Below, piece after piece: positions 1 through 11,289 of a stretch of DNA of 64,000 nt (positions are counted from its first letter, which is position 1; the number at the start of each line of letters is the position of its first letter). Origin of the DNA: Meconema thalassinum (Eukaryota > Arthropoda > Insecta > Orthoptera > Tettigoniidae); assembly GCA_946902985.2 (NCBI GenBank), contig OX336391.1:145889074-145953073 (forward strand), read 5' to 3'. The notes beneath the pieces were generated by a model, which saw nothing but the letters and a program-made list of their open reading frames with translations, was not told where the DNA came from and did no database searches. The translations under genes and the position numbers were made by a program.

Positions 1-618
1 TTTTCTGACATAATATTTACATTTCGACATCGTCGAACATAAAAAATATAAGAACACTTTTCTTACATTTACAACTCTGTTTTATGCACGAAAATAATTT
101 GTGAGTTTTTCTGTTTAACATTTATGTAGCATTTCCGCGCAGCACGACCATGAAAACGTTTTATTAATATCAGCTCTCAAGTTCAGAGTAATTTCGGGAC
201 GGTACATTTCATAGACCGTGGCCGAATGACTTCCTATTCCTCCCTTAACTAATTTTGGCGGAAAACACATTCAAGAAGAGTCGACTCTGTAAAGGAAATA
301 CTGTACAGTAAAAATAATTGTTTATTATTTTCGATCCCGATAATACGGATATCCGTATAAATGCGGGCCGGATAAACTAGGTTCTTGTGTATCTGCGTTA
401 GCTGTTATGATTTTATAAGCCAGGCAATGCACGGGCCAGAAGTCAGATAACGTTATCGTTCATTTTCTCAATACTGTATGTTTCAAACCCGTTTTCCTTG
501 TAGCTCCTAAATAGTAAAAGGCGTATTACAATGATTTTTTCCTCTCACATGTTCTTAATTACGGGGACTACAAAACTAGATGGTTGTTTGTAAAAAAATA
601 TTTCCACAATAATAATAA
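1..618. other. No recognisable feature
   Basis: AT-rich sequence. No ORF, tRNA-like box, terminal repeat or tandem array could be recognised on either strand. It ends at the TA dinucleotide that forms the left target-site duplication of the Tc1-like element. Confidence 0.6.
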
Positions 619-620
619 TA

Positions 621-2009
621 CACTGACGAAAATGGAAATTGCAACACCCAGAAGGAGTGGTGCTACATTGCTGCAATTGAACATGCAGGACGAGTGTTCG
701 GCTGTGATTCGGTGATTACACTTTCAGGTCCCTCTGACCGCCAGTTTGGACAACAATCAATACAGGATGTGCCCACCACGAGCTGCAATACATCGATGAA
801 TTCGGTGAGGCATGGAGTCAATAAGGTCTTGGATCGCTTCCTGAGGAATTGTGGCCCATGCTTGCTGCACTGCACGGGTCAGTTGTTCTAGAGTTGTGGG
901 TGGCTGAGGACGGTTGGCCAGTTGACGACCCATCATGTCCCACACATGCTCAATAGGACTGCGGTCCGGGGATCTGGTGGGCCATTCTAAGGTTGTGATG
1001 TTGTGGAGAGCTTCTCTGGAGATGCGTGCAGTGTGAACCCGGGCATTGTCCTGCTGAAACATCCCATTAGCAATGTTCGCCATCATAGGGACAACCACTG
1101 GATTGAGTACCCTATCAACGTATTGTCGAGCAGTTAGTGCCCTCAACAAGCACTAATTGTGATTTCACATTAAAGCCAATAGCTCCCCAGACCATAATGC
1201 TTGGTGTTGGCCCTGTGTGCCTCTCGACAATAAGGTCTGGGTGGCCCCTCTCCCCGGTACGTCGGCGCACACGATTCCAGCGATCACTGCGGGCAAGACA
1301 GAAGCGTGATTCATCACTAAAGACGACCCTATGCCATTCGTCGACCCACATCGATCGTTTTCGACACCAGGCCAGCCTTACACGTCGCTGTTGTGAGGTC
1401 AATGGAACACCTTCTGCAGGGACACGGGATCGTAAGCCAGCTGCACGCAGGCGATTACCAATTGTTTGTTGTGTAACGTGGGGTGCCACAGCTGCTCGAA
1501 TTTGCGCTGCTGTTGCATGGGGTTCCATCCGGCCCATCCGAATGATGCGGCGATCCTCTCTCACAGTTGTCTGTCGCGCTTGGCCTGTGCCAGGTCTACG
1601 AGTGTGGGAACCTTCATTTGACCACTGCTGCCATACACGTTGTACCGTAGATGCCTGTCGGCCAACACGTGCAGTGACAGTCCTTAGCGATAATCCAGCC
1701 TCACACAGCCCAATTATCCGAGCCCTCTCAAACGGCGACAGATGTTGAGAGTGTGCTCTTCTCTGTCGTCGAGGCGTGTTTGACGGGGAACACTTCCCTG
1801 CACAGACTGCAAGTCAACTACGCTACACCAGAGTCCGTATACTGGAGTTGATTCCTCCGCGACCAATCACGTGGGGAGACCTGTAGCAACAATCCAATGG
1901 GTCTGAAACTTTGATCGTTAATATACCTACATGGCATCGTTCCATACCTTGAAAATCAACACAAACGACCAATGCCTTCATGGTGTTGCAATTTCCATTT
2001 TCTTCAGTG
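621..2009 (-). mobile_element. Tc1-like DNA transposon, nearly complete
   Basis: A 1.39-kb element bounded by inverted terminal repeats that start CACTGA and match over about 28 bp with one mismatch (C/A at position 7). Both ends are flanked by TA (619-620 and 2010-2011), the target duplication of Tc1/mariner transposons. It carries a single minus-strand transposase gene filling most of the interior. Complete termini and a largely open gene suggest a fairly recent insertion. One frameshift in the gene means this copy is probably not autonomous, although its ends could still be moved by an enzyme made elsewhere. Confidence 0.93.
757..1813 (-). pseudogene. Tc1-like transposase, one frameshift
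   Basis: Cut-and-paste DD34E transposase of the Tc1/mariner superfamily, acting in the nucleus on the terminal repeats that flank it. Reading on the minus strand, the first frame (about 1813 to 1115) encodes helix-turn-helix DNA-binding sequence (LSPFERARIIGLCEAG-like, then RRPGTGQ), followed by the first catalytic Asp in VVFSDESRF. The frame then shifts by one base near 1140-1150. The second frame (1149 to 757) holds the second Asp in FQQDNARVHTA and the final Glu in SPDRSPIEHVW, and ends in a stop at 757. The joined length of about 340 residues is normal for Tc1. No in-frame ATG is obvious at the N-terminus: the frame opens after a TGA at 1814-1816. The single frameshift is the only clear lesion seen. 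Confidence 0.9.
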
Positions 2010-2056
2010 TATGTTATTTCATCATATTATTAGGAAATAATATTAAATTTAATAAT

Positions 2057-2382
2057 TTTTTTTTAGCGTATGGCTTTTAGTGCCGGGAGTGTCCGAGGAC
2101 ATGTTCGGCTCGCCAGTTTTGTAGCTGCTTCGAGACGGACACCCAATGGGTGAGCTACAAGTACCGTTGGGGAGGAATGTTTGATGGGAGGGTCGAGGAG
2201 TTGGAAGGTAGCGGCTGTGGCCTATAGTTAGGGACCAACCCCGGCATTTGCCTGGAAGGAAGATGGGAAACCACAGAAGACCATCTTCAAGGTTGCCGGC
2301 GGGGGGATTCGAACCGCCTCGCCTCCCGGATGTGAGCGACTGCCAACAGTCATGCCGCAACGACCTCGGCTAACTCACCCGG
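2057..2382 (-). mobile_element. tRNA-headed SINE, complete with TSD
   Basis: Minus-strand SINE. The tRNA-like head lies at the right end, with an A-box-like stretch (TTAGCCGAGGTCGTTGC) and a B box (GGTTCGAATCC). A body containing GGGAAACCA follows, then an A-rich tail (T8 on the plus strand) at the left end. Both sides are flanked by TAAATTTAATAAT (2044-2056 and 2383-2395), a 13-bp target-site duplication. Part of the body is shared with the copies at 10.3-10.7 kb and 33.4-33.6 kb. Confidence 0.85.
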
Positions 2383-2620
2383 TAAATTTAATAATAGGGA
2401 TCTGGGAGAGATCAGTATTGTAGCTGTTACCTTACGAAGGAACCTACAACAAACAGAGCAATAATTGGTTAATAAATGTTTGCTTTATCAACGCTGAAAC
2501 CCGATACCATTTAGATTTATTGAATGTTTAACTGTGCTTAGGACAGTTTTAGAGTTGCACATGTACTCTACAAATGAGGTAGTTTACATGTAAAAAATTT
2601 CATTGGTAAGTACAGGGCAC

Positions 2621-3395
2621 CCGATAATGTTCTCCGCATTGGGTACGTGCAGCTACGTATGGTTGAGTCATGAGTTTGGTTGGCTGCACTGCACTGTGTC
2701 CTTGAAAGCGGGACTCCCCCGTCTGAGCTGTCAGTGTGTATTGCAATAAGCGAGCGAGCCTGCATGTCTTCAGTGTGTATTACGGTCAGCGAGCGTTCAG
2801 ATAGATTTGGAAAAGTGCAACAGTATACAAGCGGTAATGCTTACTACTGAAGAGAGAGTTTTCTTTTGGTGGAATACATTTTTCGCGAAGGCGATCGGTT
2901 TACAGGAAATGTAAAATTAAGATTTCAGGCGCGGTTTCCTAATTCAAAGTGTCCAAACCGTGATACCGTTCGGGATTTGAGAAGTAAATTTCGTGTGACT
3001 GGCTCAGTTAACGATGTACCGGGTACAGGCAAGCCGACGCTTTTAACGGACGAACGACTTGATGAAATCTTTGATATACTGCTGCGTAGTCCAAGTAAAT
3101 CATCACGAAAATTAGCTCAACAAACAGGAATCTCTAAGTCGACAGCACATAAAGCTGTAAGAGACAAGCTTCAGTTGTTCCCTTATAAAGTTACCGTGGT
3201 CCATGAATTAAAACAAACTGATTACAGAAAAAGAGTGATGTACTGTGAATGGTTCCAGCATCTGTTATGAATGGCTGTGGTGAGTACAAAGTTTACTGTT
3301 TATTTGTTATGATGCAAGCGGCAGCCGTGCTGCCAACGTAACTGCTGTAGCTAGCTCTCGCAGACGGATGTAGGCGCTGCGGAGAACATTCCCGG
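2621..3395 (+). mobile_element. Internally deleted DNA transposon
   Basis: Short inverted repeats face each other: AATGTTCTCCGCA at 2626-2638 and its complement at 3378-3390, each with a few more matching bases outwards. Between them lies only the N-terminal DNA-binding part of a transposase gene, with no catalytic domain, so this is a non-autonomous deletion derivative. Exact outer ends and target duplication could not be fixed. Confidence 0.6.
2837..3268 (+). pseudogene. Transposase N-terminal HTH domain, truncated
   Basis: Starts at ATG 2837 (MLTTEERV), shifts frame by one base near 2866, then stays open to the stop at 3268. The N-terminal part (EYIFREGDRFTGNV, RFPNSKCPNRDTVRDL) and the RKLAQQTGISKSTAHKAVRD segment form two helix-turn-helix modules. 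They resemble the DUF4817-type DNA-binding region found before DDE domains in insect transposases; this family assignment is from memory. In intact relatives a DDE catalytic domain follows, and here it is missing. The fragment sits between the short inverted repeats of the deleted element, so it probably persists as passenger sequence and not as a working gene. Confidence 0.7.
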
Positions 3396-3916
3396 ACTCA
3401 CCGTATTTGGTTGAATCGATTTTTTTTTTCTAAATTGTAAACGTTTGAAGGTGTTTTTTGCTGTACCGACCCACTTAATCGTTGCAGCGGGCAGATGGCA
3501 CTACAGTTCACTGAGTCTGGGACATCGAAGGCCGTGCAGATGTACCTCTGAGCCAAAGGAGAAATGCCGAGAGTCGTCAAAACTCATTGCTATGGGCACT
3601 CTACCAGGAATAGAGAAGTCCCGTTTTCGAAAACCGGTGATAGTACTTACCAAATTTTCATCTGCGATCTCAAGCATTGACTTTATTGTAAATGAAATAA
3701 TAAGCTAGCTCAGGTGTTCTCAACCTGGTGCTCACGAGCTCCACGGTGCTCTTTAAATGAAATGAAATTTGGTGCTCGCATCATATGAGCCAAAAATTGC
3801 TTACGAGCACTCCTGAGAGCCATTCTTCAATTCGAATTCTGTTGCTCGAACCGAAATAATCGTATTTTCGTTACAAATGAATTTTATCATTTTGTGGAAT
3901 AGTAGGCCTATTAGCC
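3396..3916. other. Unassigned; possible hAT-like end
   Basis: An 87-codon ORF (3445-3708) resembles nothing I recognise. From about 3713, CAGGTGTTCTCAACCTGG resembles the left terminal repeat of a hAT-type element, but no partner end or 8-bp duplication was found before the following repeat begins. Confidence 0.3.
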
Positions 3917-4856
3917 TACTTTCGATTTTTGCAAAAAATTATAGTAGACTTATGAGATCTACACAGGGCCAAAAATTGTGTGTCTGTCTGTGTGTGTACT
4001 CTGAATGTCTGCCCCCTCCCCCCCCCCCCCCCTCCTATCAATTCGAACACGGTGAAACCGAATTGAACGAAATTTGGTACAGAGGTAGAACTAGCAAAGG
4101 GCACCTCGGTGTCATGTTTTATATCGCCGCCATCTTGACGGATAGGTAATGGCGATCACCTAAATGTTCAAAGCTTAAATCAAATTACGACTAACCTAAT
4201 CATTCGATCTCTACCAAATTTCGTAACATTATACCTTTATGTATGAAAAATCTTTTGACCAAACTACAGGGTCATCAGCCTAATACTTTGCGGATGGCGG
4301 CCATGTATATGTGCAAATCAATTCCCCTTATCTATTAAAATACGGTGAAACCGAATTGAACAAAATTTGGTACAGAGGTAGCACTAGCAAGGGGCATCTC
4401 AGTGTTATGTTTAATATTGCCGCCATCTTGACGAAAACGTAATGGCGGCCACCCAAATTTTAAAAGCTTAAATCAAATTACGACAAACCTAATAATCTGA
4501 TCTCAACTAAATTTTGTAACAATGTGCCTTTATGCGGGAAGCATATTTTGACCAAACTACAAGATCATCAGCCCAATAGTTTGCAGATGGTGGCCATGTA
4601 CGTGTGCAAATCGATTCCCCATATCAATTCAAACAGGCTAAAATCAAATTGGACGAAATTTGGTACAGAGGTAGCACTAGCAAAGGGCACCTCGTATTCA
4701 TATTTAATATCCGTATAGCACGTTGTATTTCAACAAGCTACTACAACCAACTTTCAATTATACTCCTTGAAATGGACAAAGATTTATAACAATACCCATG
4801 CATTTAGGAGAAAGTAGGCTATATGTTCTTTACTGAACATCTTGTTTTAATCTACA
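3917..4856 (+). repeat. Repeat family A, copy 1 (293-bp units)
   Basis: Non-coding repeat. It opens with a hairpin-like end (TAGCCTACTTTC ... GTAGACTTATGAGATC) and then a TGTG/poly-C simple tract. Three tandem units follow, starting GGTGAAACCGAATTG at 4051, 4344 and (degenerate) 4637, exactly 293 bp apart. It closes with GTAGGCTATATGTTC ... AACATCTTGTTT. Units contain GCCGCCATCTT at 4126 and 4419, the reverse complement of the YY1-type motif AAGATGGCGGC. A larger inverted copy lies at 59.8-61.4 kb. The unit length is not divisible by three, so the short ORFs here are chance. Confidence 0.75.
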
Positions 4857-4883
4857 GGAAAAATAAATGGACATCTCATAGTA

Positions 4884-5060
4884 CAGAGGTGTGCAAATTA
4901 TTAGACTCGTTGGCAGTTTTCCAACATGTACTGTGTACGTGTTGTGTCTTAACACAGTGGAAATGTTTTGCAAGGCACTGACATTATTTCACATGTTTAA
5001 TCAATAGACTTAATAACATGTTTTAAAGAATCTGACAGTAAACTAATTCGTTACAGTTTC
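4884..5060 (+). mobile_element. Tc1/mariner-like left end, orphan
   Basis: TA is followed by CAGAGGTGTGCAAATTATT, which looks like the terminal repeat of insect Tc1-like elements. No transposase and no matching right end were found in the following 500 bp, so this is a fragment or a short non-autonomous relic. The identification is from memory of the family. Confidence 0.35.
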
Positions 5061-5585
5061 CACTGAAAGAGGACCCTTGTTAATTCAGAATGCCGCACTT
5101 TTTGTTTTGATTACTCTATTCTAGTTTTCATGTGAATTTAGACCAGAGAGATTGGAAGTCTTTTATTACGAATTGTCCACTTTTAAACTATTCAAATATC
5201 CGCGGACAATGGATTGAAATCACCCGATTCAGAGGATACATTCCAAAGTGAACGAAATAAATAAACAACGGACCCAGCTCAGATGTCCCTTAGAATCTCC
5301 AATTGCGAACATTTCCAGATGCAATTCCTTACGGGAAACGTTGTAAGTCCAACTAAGTAGGATAATTTGAAAAAAAAAACCTGATCTTTAATTAAAAAGT
5401 GTGCCTGATTTAAATTATTTATTTGAGTCTAATACATATGCTGATTCCACTCGACTGTACTCACATAGATGTATCTTATCTGCATGAGACATGCCTGGTG
5501 AGAGGTGAATTCCTAACCATTTCAACACTTCGGAAGGAGGGAAAGATAGGAAAAATAAAATGAGGCGCGTGCTTGCAGTATTGTT
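5061..5585. other. No recognisable feature
   Basis: AT-rich sequence between a transposon end and a LINE fragment, with no ORF or repeat structure that I can support. Confidence 0.5.
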
Positions 5586-6165
5586 GTTTGAGTCTTTAGT
5601 CTTTTGACTGGTTTGATGCAGCTCTCCATGCCTCCCTGTCTTGAGCTAATCGTTTCACCTCTACATAGCTACCATACCTTACATCCGAGGCAATCTGTTT
5701 AACATATTCTAACCTTGGTCTACCCCTACAGTTCTTGTCCTCAACCCTTCCTTCCATAACTAAGTTTGTTATCCCTGGGTGTCTGAGTATGAGTCCTGCC
5801 AACCTATCTCTTCTCTTCATTGACAGTCACCAGAAACATCTCTCCTCTCCCCCTCGTCTTAATACTTCTTTATTTTTTACTCTGTCTACCCATTTGATCT
5901 TCATCATTCTCATGTAACACCACATTTCAAATACTTCAATTCTCCTCTTTTCTGCTGCACCAGCAGTCCAAGTTTCACTTCCACAGAGTGCCAAGCTTCT
6001 GACAAAGGCTTTCAAAAATGATTTTCTAGCACCCTAAATTTATTGTCGGCAGAAATGCTTTCCTCTCCTGAGTCAACCTACTTTTTATATTCTCTTTGCT
6101 TCGTCCATCACTGGTTATTTTAAGTAGCAGAAGTCTTCTACTTCATTTAGCTTTTCTGATATCTT
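5586..6165 (-). pseudogene. LINE reverse-transcriptase C-terminus, 3' fragment
   Basis: Minus-strand 3' end of a non-LTR retrotransposon. Readable from right to left are a segment near NIKSRLTQERKAFLPTIN, then GSETWTAGAAEKRRIEVFEM and KIKWVDRV, and in another frame RHPGITN, GRVEDKNCRGRPRLEYV and QDREAWRAASNQSKD before the stop near 5596. These are typical of the region after the RT domain in insect endonuclease-reverse transcriptase LINEs. At least two frameshifts break it and the 5' part is missing. A second, independently truncated copy of the same 3' end lies at 55.8-56.2 kb. Confidence 0.8.
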
Positions 6166-6278
6166 TTGGCTGCATTCCTTTTCATCTTTATAATTATTAT
6201 TATTATTGATTTTCATCGTGAATCCCTTCCTCAAGACGGATTCCATACCATTTATAAACTCATCCAAATCCTCTGGTG

Positions 6279-6282
<4 letters not shown>

Positions 6283-6327
<45 letters not shown>
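6283..6327. repeat. (ATT)n microsatellite
   Basis: About 15 uninterrupted ATT repeats. They generate artificial poly-isoleucine and poly-leucine ORFs in several frames. Confidence 0.95.
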
Positions 6328-6717
6328 GCCACGGTGGGTAAGTGGATATCCTTTTGGACTACCAACCCCAAGCTTGCAGGTTCACTCCTGGCCATGGTAA
6401 GGTTTTTTAAGGCGTCAAAAATCATGACACGCATGTCATACGATCTTGGAATGTTAAAGAAACAATTTGAATTCAGTAGGTCGTCTTTATAATGACAAAA
6501 TTAATCTCAGGAATTTCCGCCAACACAAAAGTTCCTCCTTTCTCTACTAGAAAGCGCTATACAGTAATGTCAGGGAACTTAGATATCTAACCTCCTTGAC
6601 TTTCATAGTGCACCAAGGAACAACAAAATTCGACATGCAAGCTGCCCTCTGGGCGTCAAATAACAAAGCTTGCACCGGGCACCCGAGGCCATACGATATT
6701 ATTATTATTATTATTAT
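6328..6717 (+). repeat. SINE-like repeat with ATT tail, degenerate
   Basis: Starts directly after an ATT tract with GGTGGGTAAGTGGATATCC (A-box-like) and GCAGGTTCACTCCTGG (B-box-like). A body follows, containing the CGTCAAA and GCACCCGAGGCCATACG pieces, and it ends in a second ATT tract (6700-6717). This layout fits a tRNA-derived SINE with a simple-repeat tail. It may be two adjacent pieces and not one copy. Confidence 0.45.
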
Positions 6718-6718
6718 T

Positions 6719-9611
6719 GTATTCTTCTTCTTCTTCTTTCTTCGATTTGGCCAACTAGGGACCACGTCAGTTCAACTGTCTCTTCTTCCGAGCTTTAACT
6801 ACCGCCCAGTGTTCCTGCATTCGTCTCCGGTGTTGTTCTTTTCTCTTTTGGGACCACACCTTCCCTGTCTTCAGCTTCGGCTTTTCCTGGAAACCTTTGT
6901 GCGTACGTAGTTTTTCCTGAAGTGGAACACGCTCCTGGATATCGTTAGGGGAAATTTCCATTTCACGTAGATCTTTCTCAACTTCTGTGAACCATGCCCC
7001 TTTGGTTTTCTTATCCTGAAAGTACGTCAATATGCGTTTTGATATCCTGCCTGGGTTCATTCGTGTCACGTGGCTATAAAAGGCAATCCTTCTTTTTCGA
7101 ATCGTGTCACTGATCTTCTCCACGTGCTTGTATAATTCGTGGTTGTGACGCCTTCTGTACTCACTGTTTTCTTTGATAGGACCCAGGATTTTCCTCAAAA
7201 TCTTCCTTTCTTTCGCCTCTAGTTTTTCCATTAGACCTTTCTTGTTCATTGTTAGAGTCTCTGTCGCATACAGAGCCTCTGGTCGAATAACAGTGCAGTA
7301 ATGTCTAATTTTGGCGTTTAAGGATATCGATCTCTTATTGTAGATGTCTTTAGTCAGGTTGTATGCCATTTCCATTTTATTAATGCGTGACACGAAGGCT
7401 TCTTTCTCTGATAGGTTAGGCTCTATCCATTCACCGAGGTATTTAAACTTTTCTGCCTTCTGAACTTTTCCTAGTCCGACCTCCAGTTCCCTGGGCGCTG
7501 ATTTTATGTTGGTCATGAATTGTGTCTTCTCAAAGGAGATTTGAAGCCCAGCCTTCAGTGCTTGATTTTTCAGTTGGTTAAGTTGTTCTTCTGCCATATC
7601 AATGGAATCTGAAAAGATCACTAGATCATCTGCAAAGGCTAGACAATCGATTGTAAGATTCATATACTTGTACCCTAGCCTTACCCCATTTTCTACCCTT
7701 GAATTTTTCACTTCCTTCCGCCATTCTCGGATGACCTTTTCTAAAACACAGTTGAAGAGTAGAGGTGAGAGTCCGTCTCCTTGCCTCACTCCTGTCCTGA
7801 TTTCAAAGGCATCGGACAACTCTCCTCTGAACTTCACTTTGGAGGTGGTGTTGGTCAGGGTTTGCTGGATAATTGATTGTGTCTTGTTATCTAAGCCAAA
7901 CTCTTCAAGGATTTGCAATAGGGTGGTTCGATCAATTGAGTCGTACGCTTTTCTAAAATCAACAAAGGTCACCACGAATTCCCTGTTCCTGAGTTTCAGA
8001 TATGAAAGGATGGACTTCAGATTCATAATCTGCTCAGCACATGACCGTCCCTTTCTGAAACCCCCTTGGTATTCCCCCAGTTGTGGATCGATTTGTTGTT
8101 CCGCCCTATTCTGAAGAGCTTTTGAGAGGATCTTGTAAGTTATTAACAGAAGAGAGATGCCACGGTAATTGTTCACATCGGTTTTCTCCCCTTTCTTATG
8201 TAGTGGATGAATTACAGCAGAGGTCCATCCACTTGGGAGTTTTTCGCTCTCCCAGATCTCTTGAATAATTGCAACAAGCTTGTCGATTGCCTTTTCCCCT
8301 GCATGTTTCCACAGTTCAGCAATTATCAAATCTTCACCCGGTGCCTTGTTGTCCTTCGTGATTTCAGCCTTTGTAGGTGGGGACGAATCGGGGTGGATGT
8401 TTGGATTTATTTCATAAACGAAAGGAGTCACTGGAGCCTCACAGATGAGGAGGTTTTCAAAATATCTTGCTAGAATCTGACAATTATCTTTATCATTGTG
8501 AGCCAATTTCCCGTTGGAATCTTTAAACTGTAGACTTGGGGGGTTGTATTTGTTCAGACTGTGCTTGAAGGTTTTATAGAAGTTACGTGTGTTATTTTTC
8601 TGGAAGTCTTGCTCAATCTGTACCAACTGTTCCCTATTAAACGTACGTTTCACGCCACGGATGGTTTTTGATGCAGATTTTCTCGCGTTTAGGAAGTTGA
8701 CCCTATTCTCTTCATTTTTGTGGCAATTCCATTTCTGCCACGCAACCTGTCTTAGCTGAACTGCTGTATCACAATCATGATCCCACCAAGGATGCTTTCT
8801 TGATTTTGTGAGTGGGACAGTCTCCTTTGCAGTTCTGACTATAGCCTCTTGTAATTGTTCCCAATTCTCTGGATTTAAAGTTTCCAACTTGTGGGTGAAT
8901 TCTTGGTTGCTCCTTAGCTTGTCTCTGTCAAACTTATCAGTTTTTCTTGGAGTAATCTTTTTGTTATTTCTTGGAATTAGTCTAACTTTGATTTGCGAAA
9001 GGTAGTGGTCCGAGTCTAAGTTGCCACTTCTCAGAACCTTCACGTTCTGGATCTCTCGTTGCGCTTTCCGTGCAATGGCGACATGATCAATTTGGAATTC
9101 ACCAAGGTTGGAGTTTGGAGAAATCCAGGTCTTCTGTTTTCTGGGTAGGTGTTTGAACGCCGTTGACTTTAGGACCAGATTGAATGCTCTGCATAACTCC
9201 ACAAGCCTCTCTCCATTACGATTAGTTCTCCTGTGAGCTGGGTAGTTTCCAATAATCTTCTGATATTTTCGTTCTTTGCCAAGCTGGGCATTGAAATCCC
9301 CTAGGAGAATGATGGTATGTTTGTCAGGTACCTTTGAGAGGATATATTCTAGCTCCTCCCAGAATGCGTCTGTTCCTTCCGGGTCCTTCTTATTCGCCTG
9401 ATTGATTGGCGCATGTACGTTCACCATTGTATAAACTCTATTTGTACACCGAAAAGAAAGAGTAGAGACTCGGCTGTTAGGGGATGTGAAGTCCACAATC
9501 GAACCCAAAATCTTCCTGTTGACAATAAATCCTGTGCCTAAGTGCGGGATGGTTTTTACTACACGTTTACCGGTCTTGCCTTTGAATATTCTATAACCTT
9601 GTGACTCGAAG

Positions 9612-9612
<1 letters not shown>
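6719..9612 (-). mobile_element. Non-LTR retrotransposon (LINE), 5'-truncated
   Basis: A LINE on the minus strand, about 2.9 kb. Its 3' end runs into AAG/ATT simple repeats near 6719-6735. Its 5' end is abruptly cut at another ATT tract (9613-9657), inside the endonuclease domain. The coding part is uninterrupted, which points to recent insertion. The clade is not certain; the domain order (endonuclease then RT) excludes R2-type elements. Confidence 0.88.
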
Positions 9613-9660
<48 letters not shown>

Positions 9661-9664
9661 TCAA
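6767..9664 (-). CDS. LINE endonuclease-reverse transcriptase (ORF2-like), N-terminally truncated
   Basis: Open frame of 965 codons. The first ~16 (Met and poly-Ile) are translation of the upstream ATT microsatellite, so the real protein part starts at TFESQGYRIFKG. Residues ~20-225 are an apurinic-type endonuclease domain: LLGDFNAQLG near 123 and the DSDHYLS catalytic His region near 219 are present, while the N-terminal catalytic segment is missing. The reverse transcriptase covers ~430-720, with FVDFRKAYDSID near 568, TGVRQGDGLSPLLFN, and the active site FADDLVIF near 676. The C-terminal part has RRRIAFYSHVTRM near 866 and a basic tail. In the family such an enzyme nicks target DNA and primes reverse transcription there. 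With the N-terminus lost, this copy is presumably dead for transposition, despite having no internal stop over ~950 codons. Shadow ORFs on the plus strand are not real. Confidence 0.9.
9613..9657. repeat. (ATT)n microsatellite at LINE 5' junction
   Basis: About 15 ATT units at the truncated 5' end of the LINE; a shorter ATT tract lies at its 3' end. Confidence 0.95.
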
Positions 9665-10267
9665 TTTAATAATGCTTGGGTACTTGGTATGGCATGAGGG
9701 TGGCGCTCACGATCTCAGAATTGTTGAGAACGCCTGGCTAGCTGATTTTAGTACATTTATAAAATCCAGTTGTCTGACAGAAATAATTTCATTTGCAAAA
9801 TGTGTTGAAAGCGTATTTTTAAACACAACACCCTCTTTAAAACTGGAGAAGGCCCATCTGTCTTCATGGTGATTTCATCCCTAATGTAATCCAGAATGTC
9901 TTGCAAGAGAGAAATGAAAAAAAAAAAAGCGTGAGAAAAATGACAGGTCGTCCTGAAATCTGTAAGAAAAATAGAGATGACGCTATCTTGGTATTCATGC
10001 TAAAAATATGCCCAAATGGCAGGCGGGACGCCGGATGATCGTCAACTTGCCATTAAGGTCGACCGAGGAGACACCTGCAACCATCAATCATCAACTGTCG
10101 CATCCTCCATCAGCGGGATGGGACAATGAGATCGCGGCACGTGCTGGGGGATGGCACTCCCTGTTTGCCAAATATCTCACTGTCAGAGAGATTCGTACGT
10201 CAACGAGCAGAGATTTCTATGCAGGAAATGTTAAATTCGTTTCATTTTTTATTTATTCAATGTATCC
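9658..10267. other. No recognisable feature
   Basis: Short ORFs here (for example 9672-9872 and 10008-10382) have no recognisable motif. The second runs into the SINE that follows and is probably chance. Confidence 0.5.
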
Positions 10268-10740
10268 TCTAGGTTGGTGGTTCTCACGGACTCAGCGAGG
10301 GAACTCACCACTAACGCCTCTATGGGCAGTGTCCTGGAGCTTGGAACATCTGGTCGGGATGGATACAACTGGGGAGGTGTGATCAGCACTTCGCCCAGGC
10401 GGCCTCACCTGTAAAGCGAACAGGGGCCTCATGAGGGATGGGAAGGGATGGAAGATTGGGATGGATAGGCTAGGAAGAGGGAAGGAGGCGGCCGTGGCCT
10501 GTCAGTAGGTACCATCCCGTCATTTGCCCAAAGACGAAGTGGGAAACAACGGAAAACCACTTCGAGGATGGCCGAGGTGGGAATCGAACCCCCTCTACTC
10601 ATTTGGACCACCCGAGGCTGAGTAGACCCCATTCCAGTCCTCATACTACTTTTCAAATTTCGTGGCAGAGCCGGGAATCGAACCCAGGACCTCCGGGGCG
10701 GCAGCTAACCATGCTGACCGCTACGCTACGGAGGCGACTC
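10268..10740 (-). mobile_element. tRNA-headed SINE, long form
   Basis: Minus-strand SINE with the head at the right: A box TAGCGTAGCGGTCAGCATG and B box GGTTCGATTCC, followed by CTCTGCCACGAAATTTG. A second B-box-like GGTTCGATTCC lies near 10571-10581. Body words such as GGAAAACCACTTCGAGGATGG and GGCCGTGGCC are ones I associate with a very common polyneopteran SINE. The right boundary is clear and the left one approximate. Confidence 0.75.
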
Positions 10741-11289
10741 AATTCATTTAGGGCAGTATTCCTAAGCCGACAAAACGTAAGCGAGAGACGATATCTCCCG
10801 TTAAGAATGCGCTGTGCCACAGGAGTGACCTAGAAGCCCACATCAGTACCTTGTACGTACGTTTCAAAGATATTTTAACAGAAGTATCCTGTACCAGCGA
10901 TTCAAAAATACAACATTTGGAGTCCATCGTTAGCCCAAAAGTTCGTAATGAAATGCTAAAAATATCCAAGTGTAATTCACCTGCTCGACCTAAAAAAAGA
11001 AATAAATAATAACATACATTTTGTCCAGTACATGGAAAAGCATTGTCTCATTGATATGTTAACGACTTCCTGACTTCTGTGCGTCTTTGAATCCTTTGAA
11101 ACGCTTTGCACTTTTCTGTAACGATGCTTGCTGAGAAGAATGTCGTGTCGAGGATAAATATCTGAAGTTCATTTTTTCCTTCCCCCGACGCTTCTGTTCG
11201 CAATAATGTATCCACTTTTCAGCGTTCAATATTATATGAAATAAATACATTCTTGACGAAACAGACAATACGAAACTAAGATTTTGCAT
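10741..11289. other. No recognisable feature
   Basis: No ORF with recognisable motifs and no terminal or tandem repeat noticed. Confidence 0.5.

Noticed and set aside
6166..6910. Poly-isoleucine and poly-leucine ORFs near 6.2-6.9 kb
   Set aside because: Direct translation of ATT microsatellites.
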